Positions 1 through 8,856 are shown, counted from the stretch's first letter. The stretch is 37,393 bases of DNA from an uncultured Planctomycetota bacterium (GCA_903892515.1 CAITIS010000046.1:1-37393); one strand, 5' to 3'. Made by a program: numbers and translations. The notes: a model not told the origin generated them from the letters alone.

Positions 1-3
1 GAC

Positions 4-20
4 GCGGGCGAGACGCCCGC
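4..20. repeat. GGGCGAGACGCCC hairpin at window edge
   Basis: A 7-bp stem GCGGGCG/CGCCCGC closes on the 3-nt loop AGA. The same GGGCG-AGA/TCT-CGCCC core occurs inside both 125-bp MITE-like copies at 7118-7242 and 13167-13291. This is probably the edge of a related dispersed palindrome cut by the window start. It lies just downstream of the aat stop codon, so it could also stop transcription, but no T-tract is obvious. Confidence 0.45.
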
Positions 21-64
21 GACACGAGAACTGCTTTTCGCAGCGGGGCTTTCGCCAGGCGTGA

Positions 65-691
65 TCAGAACCGCGCCTGCCGCCCCAGGGCCTCTGCCAG
101 ATGCTGCATGTACTCGGCGCGAGGGATCTCGAAAGCCCCGAAACGCTCCAGGTTCGGCGTCAGCCATTGCACGTCGCACAGCGAAAACCCCTTTGCCCGC
201 AGATGCCCAACGAGATGAACCAGCGCCATCTTTCCCGCATCAGTTTTCGTATGGAACATGCTCTCGGCGAAGAAGGCCCCGCACAATGCCACGCCATACG
301 CGCCGCCGACGGGACCGACACCCAGATCAACGACCGCCTTCCCGGCCGCATCCGCGGGCCAGGCTTCCACGCTGTGGGCAAAGCCCAGTTCATGCAGCCA
401 CGCGTAAGCGGCCAGGAAGTCCGCTGAAATCCACGTGCCCTCGTCGCGCCGACCACAGGCACGCATCACGCCGGCGAAGTCGCGGTCGAGCGTGCAGGCG
501 AAACGCCCCTGCCGGATCGTCCTGGCCAGGCGGCGCGAGATGTGGAACCGCTCATCCAGCGGCAGCAGCCCGCGCGGGTCGGGCGCAAACCATAGCAGCC
601 GCGACTCGTCCTCCGGATCGGGCATCGGAAACGCCCCGGAGGCGTACGCCGTCAGCAGCACGCGTGGTTGCAGTTCACTAGGCACAGGCAT
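65..691 (-). CDS. aat: Leucyl/phenylalanyl-tRNA--protein transferase
   Basis: This enzyme moves Leu or Phe from aminoacyl-tRNA to the N-terminal Arg/Lys of proteins, making N-degrons for the ClpS/ClpAP pathway in the cytoplasm. At 208 aa it is slightly shorter than the E. coli enzyme (about 234 aa). Family motifs are present in order: AYASGAFPMPDP near the N-terminus, LLWFAPDPRGLLPLD at about residues 32-46, GTWIS, SVEAW, the glycine-rich GGAYGVALCGAFFAESMF, KMALVHLV, and DVQWLTPNLERFGAFEIPR at the C-terminus. The gene stands alone on the minus strand, separated by about 160 bp from the TPR gene upstream of it. No clpS or clpA is in view. The assignment is by motif recognition. Confidence 0.96.
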   Translation of the reverse strand: MPVPSELQPRVLLTAYASGAFPMPDPEDESRLLWFAPDPRGLLPLDERFHISRRLARTIRQGRFACTLDRDFAGVMRACGRRDEGTWISADFLAAYAWLHELGFAHSVEAWPADAAGKAVVDLGVGPVGGAYGVALCGAFFAESMFHTKTDAGKMALVHLVGHLRAKGFSLCDVQWLTPNLERFGAFEIPRAEYMQHLAEALGRQARF

Positions 692-720
692 GGCTGAGCA
701 TGATAGCCGAAGAAGACCGG

Positions 721-751
721 GAATTCGTAGACTCGTGAATTCGTGAATTCG
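721..751. repeat. Triple GAATTCG direct repeat
   Basis: GAATTCG occurs at 721-727, 737-743 and 745-751, with TCGTGAATTCG repeated in tandem and a further CTCGTGA just downstream. It sits in the 158-bp gap between the TPR gene at 850 and aat. It may be a slippage product; no function is apparent. Confidence 0.6.
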
Positions 752-784
752 CCGGCTCGTGATCCCTCTATCGATTCAGTCTGT

Positions 785-815
785 AGGGTGGGCCGAGCGA
801 AGCGAGCCCCACCAA
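785..815. repeat. GGTGGG...CCCACC dispersed-type palindrome
   Basis: An imperfect inverted repeat has outer arms GGTGGG (787-792) and CCCACC (808-813) around a GAGCGAAGCGAG centre. It lies downstream of the stop codon of the TPR gene at 850. Such intergenic palindromes are a planctomycete-style repeat or an RNA hairpin acting as a terminator. No second copy is present in this window. Confidence 0.45.
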
Positions 816-849
816 TCGCCCGATGCGGCAGACCGACCATGGCCCGCCG

Positions 850-2496
850 CTACCTGCTCTCGCGATGCACCTTCGCCAGGCTGCGCCACGTGGCCGCCAC
901 GCGGTCCATCAAGCCCAGGTTTTGCAGGGACAGGGCCAGTGACGCCCGGATTTCGTCGTTGCCCGGCGCCAGACCGGCCGCCTGCTCCATCTCGACCACG
1001 GCCTCTTCGAGCAGCTTGCGGTCGGTGTACAGCACCGCCAATCGGTAGTGCAGGTCGGCGTACTCGGGCTTGAGTTCCATCGCCCGGTTGAACGTCTCGA
1101 TGGCGTCGTCGCTCTTGCCCAGTTCCTGCTGCGTGATACCCAGCCGGATCATGGCCGTCACGTACGTCGGGTTGATGCGGCAGGCGAGCTGGAATTGTTC
1201 CAGCGCCTCGCCCAGCCGGCTCTCCGCTCGCAGCAGCACGCCATAGCGATAGTGCAGATCCGCGTAGCCGGGATGCTCCTTCACCTGCCGCTCGTGCCGC
1301 GTCAACTGCACGTGCAGCAAGTCGTCGCCGTCGATTTCGGCTTCGGCCACCGGCGGCTGCTCGTGTGCGGCCAGCGATTGCTCGCACTCCTGCGCCAATG
1401 CCGACTTGAGTTGCAGCCGGGCCATTTCCTTCAGCAGCAGGTTCGAATTCGGCTCGACAGACGCCGCCAGCGTGAACGTTTGCAGTGCGTGGTCCTTCTT
1501 GCCCGAAGCCGCCTGCGCCACGCCCAGCCCCACGTACGCCAGCAGCAGCCGGTCGTTAATATCTGAGGCCTGGCAAAACGCCTCGGCCGCCTCGGCCCAG
1601 CGCCCGCGCGAAAGCTGATGCGTGCCCATGGCGACGTAACATTCCAGGTAGTTTGGATCGACCACCAGGGCCGCCTGGAAGTGCCGCAAGGCCTCTTCGT
1701 CCTGCCCCATCTTGCCGAGCACCTGGCCCAGCCGCAGGTGAATATCCGCAAACGAGCCCTGCACCTCCAAGAGTTGATACAGCCGCTCGCAGGCCTCACG
1801 AAACTCGCCGGCCTGAATGAGCGACTCCACCTCGTCGTCGGCCAGCGCCCAGTTCTGCGGGTCCATCGCGATGACGTTCTCGAAGGCCATGATGGCCTCA
1901 CGGTAGCGTCCGGCCTTGTGGTACAGGTGAGCCAGGCAGGCAGTCACGTCGACATCGCCGGGATTGGCCTGGCGCAGGAATTCGTACTGCTCCAAGGCCG
2001 CGGGCATGTCACCGTTGCGCAGACAGATTGCCGCCAGCCGTTGCCGCGCCGCGACCAACTCAGGATCGTGCCCGATGGCGTCGCGATACAACTCCGCCGC
2101 TTCGTCAGCGCGGGCCAGCTTCTCCAGGCACATCCCAGTCGCGAACAGCACCGACGCATCGCCAGGCTCCATGCGAATCGCCTGGCGCAGGTGCTCGTAG
2201 GCCTGGTCAGTCTGGCCGGTCTCATCGCACGCCGCCGCCAAGGCCAATCGGCTCTGCAGGTGGTCGGGGCGCAAGCGGCAGGCCTGCTGCAACTGCTCGC
2301 GCGCCTGCTCGTACTGCGTGCCGGACAGCAGCGACAGCCCAAGCTGCCAGTGTGCATCGGCCTCGTTGGGGTGCTCGTCGGCCCGTTTCTGCAGGGTCGC
2401 GACGGACTGGGTGCGGCTCGTCCGCAGCCGCTTCTCCAGCAAGTCGCCCACGCTCGCATCCAGGCCTTTACCCAATATTTCTAAGAATGAACCCAA
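850..2496 (-). CDS. Large TPR-repeat protein (548 aa)
   Basis: The protein is almost entirely TPR units of 34 aa, about twelve to thirteen, with typical ends such as AIRMEPGD, ALVVDPNY and AMELKPEYADLHYRLA. No catalytic domain or signal peptide is visible, so it is probably a cytoplasmic scaffold; its partner is unknown. A short leader (FLEILGKGLDASVGDLLEKRL) precedes the repeats. The start appears to be TTG at 2494-2496, because the AGAGG ribosome site overlaps the stop codon of the upstream TPR gene (gap 10 bp). The two are therefore probably translationally coupled. No ATG alternative preserves the leader. Confidence 0.9.
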   Translation of the reverse strand: MGSFLEILGKGLDASVGDLLEKRLRTSRTQSVATLQKRADEHPNEADAHWQLGLSLLSGTQYEQAREQLQQACRLRPDHLQSRLALAAACDETGQTDQAYEHLRQAIRMEPGDASVLFATGMCLEKLARADEAAELYRDAIGHDPELVAARQRLAAICLRNGDMPAALEQYEFLRQANPGDVDVTACLAHLYHKAGRYREAIMAFENVIAMDPQNWALADDEVESLIQAGEFREACERLYQLLEVQGSFADIHLRLGQVLGKMGQDEEALRHFQAALVVDPNYLECYVAMGTHQLSRGRWAEAAEAFCQASDINDRLLLAYVGLGVAQAASGKKDHALQTFTLAASVEPNSNLLLKEMARLQLKSALAQECEQSLAAHEQPPVAEAEIDGDDLLHVQLTRHERQVKEHPGYADLHYRYGVLLRAESRLGEALEQFQLACRINPTYVTAMIRLGITQQELGKSDDAIETFNRAMELKPEYADLHYRLAVLYTDRKLLEEAVVEMEQAAGLAPGNDEIRASLALSLQNLGLMDRVAATWRSLAKVHRESR

Positions 2497-2506
2497 GTCT
2501 ATACCT

Positions 2507-3745
2507 CTAGGCTGCCAGGCGGGCCAGTTGCTCGACCGCCTGCTCGCAATGATGATTCAGTTCCAACACACGGCGATAATGCCCGACAGCTTGCCTCGCC
2601 TGGCCTCCCCGCTGGTACAGTCCGCCCAGGTGCAAATGCACGTCCGCCCAATCGGCCCCGGAATCCACTGCCCGGTTCAGGTGCTCCATCGCTTCCTGCG
2701 ACGCGCCCTGCGATTCCTCCACCAATGCCAGGTGAACCAGCGCGTCCTTGTACTGCGGATTTATCTGGATGGCTCGCCGGCCATGAATCAGCGCGCCGTC
2801 GGCGTCGTGCAGCCGCCAGAGCGTCCGGCTGGCGTGGTGGTGCAGGTCGGCGTATTGCCCATGATCGGCCAAGGCCGTCTTGAGCACGGTCGACAGCAGC
2901 CCGAAGAGTTCCTCGTCGGCCGGGCTGGGCGGCAGGGCCAGGAAGGACTCGATGAAGTCCGGTTGGGCCGCCACGTACTCGGCCAGTTGCCGCACCTGCG
3001 ACGTATCGGCCTTGGCGGCCGGCAGACACAGTGTAATCGTGAACGCCTTGCCCGCCTGCCGCGATGCCTGCGCCGCCAGGCAAAGCTGATACCCCAGCAG
3101 CGTATCGTCGGGGCACAGGTTGTACGCCCGCTGAAAAGCGGCAGCCGCTTCGTGCAGGTTTCCGCAGGCGCTCTCGACCATGCCCAGATACCGCCACGCC
3201 TTATCGTTCGTCGCGTCGCACTGCGTGGCCTTGATTATGTGCTCCCGCGCGAGCCCGTACTCATCTTGCTGGGCGTACAGCAGCCCCAGGTTGCGGTGCA
3301 GGTCAGTGCTCTCGCCCAAGTGCCGCAAGGCCTCATGCAGCGTGAGAATCGCCAGCGGGAACTGCCCGGCCCGGAAATGAGCGTGAGCCAGCCGGATCTG
3401 GGCGGTTTCGCTTTGGGTTTGACTGTCAGCGACGATCTGCGCCTGGCCCAGGCTTTGCTCGACCCGGCCGGTGCGGGCGTAGACCGTGCACAAGTACTCG
3501 GCCAGGTCGGCCTTGTTGCCGAGATACGCCACGGCCTGGTGCAGTCGGCACGCGGCCTCTTCGTACTGCCCCTGACGCATCGATTCGATGCCGGCACAGC
3601 GGTGACTCATGCCGGTGTAATACCGGGCGATGCGGCCAGGCACGTCGTCGCGGCCGACCAGGTCCGACAAGGCGGCGATCGCCTCGTCGTAGCAGCCCGC
3701 GCGGTACTTGCGCATGCCTTCGGTGAAACTCTTAAGCTGGGCCAT
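2507..3745 (-). CDS. TPR-repeat protein (412 aa)
   Basis: This protein has about nine to ten TPR or TPR-like units, for example the stretches around GMRKYRAGCYDEAIAAL at the N-terminus, LHRNLGLLYAQQDEYGLA in the middle, and VHLHLGGLYQRGGQARQAVGHYRRVLELN at the C-terminus. No enzymatic motif or signal peptide is seen. The ATG at 3745 has a GGAG ribosome site a few bases upstream. It is the first gene of a two-gene operon with the 548-aa TPR protein. The two share repeat style but are not obvious duplicates. The pair probably forms a protein-interaction scaffold; the pathway is unknown. Confidence 0.9.
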   Translation of the reverse strand: MAQLKSFTEGMRKYRAGCYDEAIAALSDLVGRDDVPGRIARYYTGMSHRCAGIESMRQGQYEEAACRLHQAVAYLGNKADLAEYLCTVYARTGRVEQSLGQAQIVADSQTQSETAQIRLAHAHFRAGQFPLAILTLHEALRHLGESTDLHRNLGLLYAQQDEYGLAREHIIKATQCDATNDKAWRYLGMVESACGNLHEAAAAFQRAYNLCPDDTLLGYQLCLAAQASRQAGKAFTITLCLPAAKADTSQVRQLAEYVAAQPDFIESFLALPPSPADEELFGLLSTVLKTALADHGQYADLHHHASRTLWRLHDADGALIHGRRAIQINPQYKDALVHLALVEESQGASQEAMEHLNRAVDSGADWADVHLHLGGLYQRGGQARQAVGHYRRVLELNHHCEQAVEQLARLAA

Positions 3746-3891
3746 GATTCTCCTGCCCTCAAAGAACGCCTATTGCTGGCAGAAGTGTTATCGGCAGGAA
3801 ACGCAGGCGGGTCAATCAACACAAAAGACTCTGTAACTCCAGCTGCGACAATGGAATAGCATCAGGATAATCGCCTCAATTCGCGGGCCCC

Positions 3892-3935
3892 GTGGCACAG
3901 CCGCCCTCGGCTGTGGATTTCGCCGGGCGTGCCAC
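3892..3935. repeat. GTGGCAC...GTGCCAC nested palindrome
   Basis: Outer arms GTGGCAC (3892-3898) and GTGCCAC (3929-3935) enclose an inner perfect hairpin CACAGCCG-CCCT-CGGCTGTG. It lies in the 207-bp gap between the Tmtc-like gene and the TPR operon. The GTGGCACAGCC core recurs at about 14030 and, inverted, at about 9721, so this is a dispersed repeat family. It could also form an RNA hairpin after the Tmtc-like gene. Confidence 0.6.
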
Positions 3936-3952
3936 GCTATGCGCTCGCCCTC

Positions 3953-5818
3953 CTACGGCGGCGAGCCCATGGCCTTGCTCAAGTCCTCGACCAGCTGCCG
4001 CGGCGGCGTTCCACCGTGCTCGCGGCACAGTTCCAAGTCGGCCTGGGCCTCGCGGTAGCGGCGGAGCTGCATGTACGTCACGGCCCGGTTGAGGTAGACA
4101 ACCGCCTTTCCGGGGTCCAGTTCTATCGCCTTGTCGAAGTCACGCAGCGCATCGCGCAGCTGGCCAAGCCGGCCGTGCACCAGGCCTCGATCGTTATACG
4201 CGCTCGCATAATCCACAAGGATGCCGTCGGGGCCCTGCCTCTGGCCAGGCAGGCGAGACATGACGCTGCCGACCAGAGTCACGAGCCCGCCGCTCCGGCT
4301 CGCCTCGCCGGGCGGGGTAACAATCCCGCCCATGAGCGTGATGATCTTGTCATGGTCGCTCAGCGCTTCGGGCAAGCGCCCGAGTTGTTCGTATGCGTTG
4401 GCCCGGTTGCCCAGGGCCTTGATGTACGTCGGGTTCAGTTCGATGGCCCGGTCGAAGTACTCCAGCCGAGAGGACACCGGCAGGCGAGGTTCCAGTGAGC
4501 CAAGGTTGTTCCATGCCACCCAGGCCCGGTCGTTCCTGGCCTTGGTGTCGCGCCACAACGTCAGCGGATCGTGGAATACTGCCGCGTGGCAGTACGTCAG
4601 CATCCCCAGCACGACCACCACCACCGCCGCCAGCGGACCCCGCCACTTCGCCCAGTCCGCCCTGCCAGCCATGGCAACCGCCACCGCTCCGACAACCAGC
4701 GCGATCACCGCCACCATGGCCGTGTACTGAAAATGGTCCGCCACCAGCGAGAAGCGGAACCAGCCAATGTCGGCCAGCCCCAGCACCGGCCCCAGCAGGA
4801 TAACGAAACTTCCCAGCGCCACCAGCGGCCCGGCCCCCCACCGCTTGCGGCAGATGAACATCACCACAAACGCCGCCACCAGCAGCGTCAGCGGCACAAA
4901 CGCCAGCAGGCCATTGCCGCTCACCTGCCAACGCGGGTAGATGAGATTCAGCCCCACCGGCCAGACTATCTTGCACAGATAGAACCAGACGATCCAGCCC
5001 GACGCCGCGATGCGCGACGCCAAAGCCTCCGGATGGACGGCCACGTCGCGAGCGCCGTAGCTCTGCTCGAACCACATCGTCACCAGCCCCAGCAGCAGCG
5101 CCAGCGGCAGGTACGGCAGCACGCGCAGCAGATCCTTCCAGCCAATCCGGCCATGCCGCCACCACATCAATAGCGGCAACGTCAGCGGCAGCGCCACCAC
5201 GGCCGTCTTGCTCAGCAGCGCCGCCAGAAACGCCAGCAGCGACAGCGCGTACCACTGCCACTTTCCCGTGTCGTCAAAATGCAGATACGCCAGCAGGACC
5301 AGCAGCGAAAAGATCATCGGCAGGATGTTCTTCAGTTCCGAGACCCACGCCACCGTCTCGACGCCCACGGGGTGGACCGCCCAGATCAACGCGGCCACAT
5401 ACGCTCCGGGCGCCTTCAGCCGCCGCAGCACGCGCCACACCAGCACGGCCGACAGGGCGTGCAGCAGGATGTTCATGAGGTGAAAACTGCCCGCGTCGTT
5501 GCCCCACAGCCGCCAGCCGATCCAGAACGCCTCCGACGTGAGCGGGTAATACGTGACCTGCTGCTTGTCGTACCACACCTGCTGCCAGCCGTCGGAGGCC
5601 TTGATCAGCGGGTTGGCGGTCAGGTACAGGTCGTCGTCCCAGATATACTTGCCGTCCATGACCGGCACGTACACGATGCACACCGCCAGCACAATCAGCC
5701 CCACCAGCCCGGCCGTCACCCACGCCGGGTGTACCGAAGGAGTTACAGATATCGCTTGGTCGATGGGACCGTTTGGCTGGCTGGTTGAATCGCTGGTCTT
5801 CTTGGCCGATGGTTTCAC
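3953..5818 (-). CDS. Tmtc-like polytopic membrane protein with C-terminal TPRs
   Basis: The 621-aa protein has a hydrophobic segment at about residues 34-52, followed at about residues 61-73 by a periplasmic acidic motif (WDDDLYLTANPLI). Eight or more further membrane spans extend to about residue 410. A soluble tail carries TPR units (YFDRAIELNPTYIKALGNRANAY and FDKAIELDPGKAVVYLNRAVTY). This is the layout of the TMTC/GT-C O-mannosyltransferase-like family, which is frequent in planctomycetes. Sugar transfer from a lipid donor is inferred from the fold only. The start is GTG at 5816-5818 with GAGGAAG upstream. It is transcribed alone on the minus strand. A 10-bp tandem repeat sits 150-230 bp upstream of its start. 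Confidence 0.85.
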   Translation of the reverse strand: MKPSAKKTSDSTSQPNGPIDQAISVTPSVHPAWVTAGLVGLIVLAVCIVYVPVMDGKYIWDDDLYLTANPLIKASDGWQQVWYDKQQVTYYPLTSEAFWIGWRLWGNDAGSFHLMNILLHALSAVLVWRVLRRLKAPGAYVAALIWAVHPVGVETVAWVSELKNILPMIFSLLVLLAYLHFDDTGKWQWYALSLLAFLAALLSKTAVVALPLTLPLLMWWRHGRIGWKDLLRVLPYLPLALLLGLVTMWFEQSYGARDVAVHPEALASRIAASGWIVWFYLCKIVWPVGLNLIYPRWQVSGNGLLAFVPLTLLVAAFVVMFICRKRWGAGPLVALGSFVILLGPVLGLADIGWFRFSLVADHFQYTAMVAVIALVVGAVAVAMAGRADWAKWRGPLAAVVVVVLGMLTYCHAAVFHDPLTLWRDTKARNDRAWVAWNNLGSLEPRLPVSSRLEYFDRAIELNPTYIKALGNRANAYEQLGRLPEALSDHDKIITLMGGIVTPPGEASRSGGLVTLVGSVMSRLPGQRQGPDGILVDYASAYNDRGLVHGRLGQLRDALRDFDKAIELDPGKAVVYLNRAVTYMQLRRYREAQADLELCREHGGTPPRQLVEDLSKAMGSPP

Positions 5819-6518
5819 GCGCTTCCTCGCGAAGGTTTTTCGCCATCGATTCTACCGTTTCAACTCGCCGGGACAATGCCGCAGTTGGATCAGCGGCTGG
5901 GAAAGGCGAGGGCATAGGGCATAGGGCGTAGGGAAGACACGCTATCTTAAACGGTCCAGATCGATCCGAATCGGAACGAACGGGAACCAAGCGGAACCAA
6001 ACGGAACGAAACGGAACCAAACGGAACGATTTGGAACCATTTGGAACGTTTGGTACGCTGGAGTCACACCCGCATAACGCTGTGTGCCATGCCGTTGCGC
6101 CATTCCTCCAGCCGCCAGAGCGTCCTCGGATTTGTGAGCACACCCCATGCGCACGTTCGCGCATCGTCTTGACCGATCCGCCAGCACATCGGCGTCTCGT
6201 TGGAGTCGGAGCTATTCACTTGTCAAATCTCCCCCCGGCCGCCTGGGCCGGAAGTCCTTCTATAGAAGGGCCGATGCACCCTTTTCTGCGCGCAGGCCCG
6301 CGTCGCCCGCCGATCCACACCGGCAGGCCGTCATATCTTTGTGATGACTGGCCCCATCGCCACCTGCGCGGCCGTGCGACTCAAACAGGGCTTTCCCCGC
6401 CGGGAAATCTGGTGTATTTTCTCGGCGATAGACTGTACTCTTGCGACAGTTGCACAGTGGCGGGTTTGGGTCCGTCGCCCGGCCAGGCCGTTGACGCGGT
6501 GAAATTGGAAGGAATCAC
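5819..6518. other. 700-bp divergent intergenic region
   Basis: It lies between the divergent Tmtc-like (minus) and EVE-like (plus) genes. No convincing coding frame is present; open frames here have repeat-derived or low-complexity translations. It holds GCATAGGG-type short repeats at about 5910-5935, the decamer array (5951-6050), and a perfect 14-bp palindrome CCTTCTATAGAAGG at 6256-6269 that could be an operator. No confident -10/-35 pair was identified. Confidence 0.7.
5951..6050. repeat. Decamer tandem repeat, consensus AACGGAACCA
   Basis: Eight consecutive 10-bp units fill 5971-6050, each containing GGAAC followed by CA or GA (last unit GT). Two more degenerate units lie at 5951-5970. 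The period is exactly 10 with no indels, and units alternate between GGAACC and GGAACG. The flanking AAC becomes TTT in the last two units. The 10-bp period places every unit on the same face of the helix, which would suit cooperative protein binding; that is inference. Confidence 0.85.
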
Positions 6519-7031
6519 GTGAATATCTGGGTTCAGAAGAGTCGGCTGTCACTCAAGCGTGGTCGTACCGGATGGCACTGCAACGCGTACCTCGACGGCA
6601 CGGACGGCGACGTCAACAAGCCGTACGCCTCCGGCGGGCGGAACTCCACCAAAAGCCCCGAGAGCATGTCCAACATCCGGCGGATTCAGCCGGGCGATTA
6701 CGTCGTGCTGTACCAGGTCGACGACGACTCCATCCACGCCATCACCCAGGCCGACTCCTGCGGCATGGAGGCCGACAAGGGCTCGCGCCAGTTCAACCTG
6801 TTCTACCTCCGCCCGGCCGCCACGGCCCTGCGGCTGCAACGCCCGCTGACGCTGACGGAACTGCGCTCCACCGGCTGCGAGCCCAAGTGCTTCGCCCCCG
6901 GCACCAATGGCCGAGTCTTCACCCTGGCCATGGACGAATTCGTCGGCATCATCAAAGCCATCGCCCAGTTCATCCCCGAACAAAACGAAAAACTCTCAGC
7001 CTGGATGCGCGAACGAGCGGCGAAAAAGTAG
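6519..7031 (+). CDS. EVE/PUA-like domain protein (170 aa)
   Basis: A small cytoplasmic protein. The central stretch MSNIRRIQPGDYVVLYQVDDDSIHAI resembles the GD-V-Y core of EVE/PUA-like domains, which bind modified bases in RNA or DNA. Aromatic residues (W19, and the FNLFYLRP strand) could line a pocket. The start is GTG at 6519 with a good GGAAGGA ribosome site at 6507-6512; no ATG occurs before codon 50. It is monocistronic, ended by a strong terminator at 7049. EVE proteins are sometimes linked to modification-dependent restriction, but no nuclease domain is present and no partner lies next to it. The family call is moderate. Confidence 0.65.
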   Translation: MNIWVQKSRLSLKRGRTGWHCNAYLDGTDGDVNKPYASGGRNSTKSPESMSNIRRIQPGDYVVLYQVDDDSIHAITQADSCGMEADKGSRQFNLFYLRPAATALRLQRPLTLTELRSTGCEPKCFAPGTNGRVFTLAMDEFVGIIKAIAQFIPEQNEKLSAWMRERAAKK

Positions 7032-7048
7032 GAAGCCCCAAAACAAAG

Positions 7049-7092
7049 ACGCGGGCAAGCGCCGTATGGCCGCTTGCCCGCGTTTCTTTTTT
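7049..7092 (+). terminator. Rho-independent terminator after the EVE-like gene
   Basis: A perfect 11-bp stem GCGGGCAAGCG/CGCTTGCCCGC, extended by flanking AC/GT, closes a short loop and is followed by GTTTCTTTTTT. It starts 18 bp after the stop codon. Confidence 0.93.
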
Positions 7093-7117
7093 ACCCAGTT
7101 CTTTCGTGCGGCCGGGC

Positions 7118-7242
7118 TAGCAGCCCGTTGAAGAACGTAGCACGGGCGTCTCGCCCGTGGCCCAACGACGCGAAAACGGCCGAAATACCCATGGGCGAGA
7201 CGCCCATGCTACAGCGGAAGACACTTCTTCAATGGGCTGCTA
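7118..7242. mobile_element. 125-bp MITE-like element, copy 1
   Basis: The ends are TAGCAGCCCGTTGAAGAA and, inverted, TAGCAGCCCATTGAAGAA (17 of 18 match). The interior holds two hairpins built on GGGCGTCTCGCCC and GGGCGAGACGCCC. The reverse complement of the element at 13167-13291 matches it along the full 125 bp with about nine differences. It carries no coding capacity, so any mobility needs a transposase in trans. Both ends carry TA. Its right end supplies the TAG stop codon (7240-7242) of the surface protein gene. Confidence 0.85.
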
Positions 7243-8856
7243 TGCCAGGGTTCGCACGGTGAAGTGGCCGGTGTTCAGCACCGGGGCGAAGGCGCTGGTG
7301 AGGCTGTTCCACTTGTAGGTCGTATGGCCTTCTGTGACGCTGAGCGAGTTGAACTTGGTCGCCGCCACGCCGGCCAAAGCTCCGCCGCCGTCTATGTCAA
7401 CATTCTTGAAGACGCCTTTGACAATCCGGCCGGCGATGATGGTTCCGTTGGCCATCGACCTCACACCCGTCAGGCCGTTGACGGTGATGCTGTTGATCTT
7501 CGCGGCCGTATCGACCAGGTAATCGGCAGCGACGGTGCTGCTCGTGATCGCCACCGCATCGGCCCGCGCCCCGGCCTCGATCCTGCCGCCGCCGTGGATG
7601 TCGCCCACGGTAACCGTGTTGATGTTGCCCGTGGCCCGAATCACGTTGCTGACGTAGCCTTTAACGGTGGCAGTGCCCAACGCGAAGAGCCTGGGGTCCG
7701 TCGCCCGCGACAGCACCATCAACCCGCCGGTCATGTTGCCCCTGACACTCAGCGTGCCCAGGGACGCAGAGGTCCATTGCGTCAAACCCAGGTTGCCGTG
7801 GCAGCTCAGCGAGGTTACTGTCGTGTTCACGTTTACGTCCCAATCGGAGGCCGAGCCGACCGTGATGTTGCCGGCATTCCCGGATGCAATGTTCCACACT
7901 CCGCTGACCGCGCCGGAGATGACGGCCGTCTTGAGATACCCGGGATGGTAGCCCGCCCCGCCCAATTCAAACTCGCCCGAGCTGGACATGGCGCCTTTGA
8001 CCGTTAACGTCTCGATGCCACTGGCCCTGATCGACGCGTAGTTCATGTCAGAGTTGCTGGTTAGAAACTTGATGTAGCCCTTGGCATCCAGCTCCCAGTT
8101 GGCATCCGATGAGCCAACCGTAATCTTGCCGACATTGCCACTGACCCTGCCAAAGCTCCAAGTCCCCGTGGCCTGGCCCACCACATTGATCGTGCCGGTG
8201 TCCTCGTCGGACTGAAGCTCCGAGCCCAGGAACGCGCCGTTGACCTTCACGTTCTGCAGCACCGTAGCGTGGAGCTTGCTGCCGACCCCGAACCTGTTGG
8301 CGGTCAGGCTCGTGATGTAGCTGCTCATGACGATGGCCGCCCCGTCGCCGACGTTGTGCACGACCACCTTGGTCGCGTGCGGCCACGCGATCAGGTGCCC
8401 CGTCCCGTCAACCGTCCAGGCGCCGATCTGGGTGGTCGCGCCCAGCAGATCGTGGACCGTCACCGAGCCCAGCCAGCCGGTCATGCTGATGCCCTGGCCG
8501 GTCAGATCCACCTTGGGGGCGTTGATGGACTTCATGCCGGCGCCGTCGGTCAGGGCATCGATAAACCCGATCTTGATCAGGCCGTCGCTGGTGCGGGTCC
8601 TCGATGTCAGCGTGATAGTCAGCACGCTGGAGGCCGAACTTGTGTTTTCAAGATAGATGCTGCTGATGCCGTTGGCACCTAGTGTAGGTGCATCCATCGT
8701 GCCGGCGCCGGAGAGGGTGATTTTCGCCACGTCGCCGTCGGGATCGTGATAGATGTACGGGGCGCTGCTCAGCAACAAGCGGCCTTCCAAAGACTCCAGC
8801 GTCGGAGTGGTGCAGCCTTTTCCTGAACGCTTGACGTATTTCGCCGGCTGCATCAT
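7240..8856 (-). CDS. LEPR-type planctomycete surface protein, beta-helix-like
   Basis: A 538-aa protein. Residues about 20-31 (LESLEGRLLLSS) match the planctomycete LEPR-xLL N-terminal sorting motif, preceded by a basic stretch KYVKRSGKG. The rest is Ser/Thr/Gly/Val-rich with repeated short strands such as ITVGSS, VTVGDIHGGG and SLSCHGNL, as in parallel beta-helix surface or adhesin proteins. Export and cell-surface location are inferred. The start is ATG at 8856 with GAAAGGAAG upstream; a second ATG follows directly. The last codons (VRTLA) run straight into the MITE-like element, whose terminal TAG is the stop, so the native C-terminus may have been changed by insertion. Confidence 0.85.
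   Translation of the reverse strand: MMQPAKYVKRSGKGCTTPTLESLEGRLLLSSAPYIYHDPDGDVAKITLSGAGTMDAPTLGANGISSIYLENTSSASSVLTITLTSRTRTSDGLIKIGFIDALTDGAGMKSINAPKVDLTGQGISMTGWLGSVTVHDLLGATTQIGAWTVDGTGHLIAWPHATKVVVHNVGDGAAIVMSSYITSLTANRFGVGSKLHATVLQNVKVNGAFLGSELQSDEDTGTINVVGQATGTWSFGRVSGNVGKITVGSSDANWELDAKGYIKFLTSNSDMNYASIRASGIETLTVKGAMSSSGEFELGGAGYHPGYLKTAVISGAVSGVWNIASGNAGNITVGSASDWDVNVNTTVTSLSCHGNLGLTQWTSASLGTLSVRGNMTGGLMVLSRATDPRLFALGTATVKGYVSNVIRATGNINTVTVGDIHGGGRIEAGARADAVAITSSTVAADYLVDTAAKINSITVNGLTGVRSMANGTIIAGRIVKGVFKNVDIDGGGALAGVAATKFNSLSVTEGHTTYKWNSLTSAFAPVLNTGHFTVRTLA

Noticed and set aside
2318..3859. Plus-strand open frame of 513 codons over the TPR gene
   Set aside because: It is a mirror of the TPR coding frame and lacks a ribosome site. 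The minus strand shows clear TPR periodicity.
6031..6522. Open frame of 163 codons between the decamer repeat and the EVE-like gene
   Set aside because: It starts inside the repeat, ends overlapping the EVE-like start, has no family resemblance and is Pro/Arg-rich as expected from non-coding GC-rich DNA.
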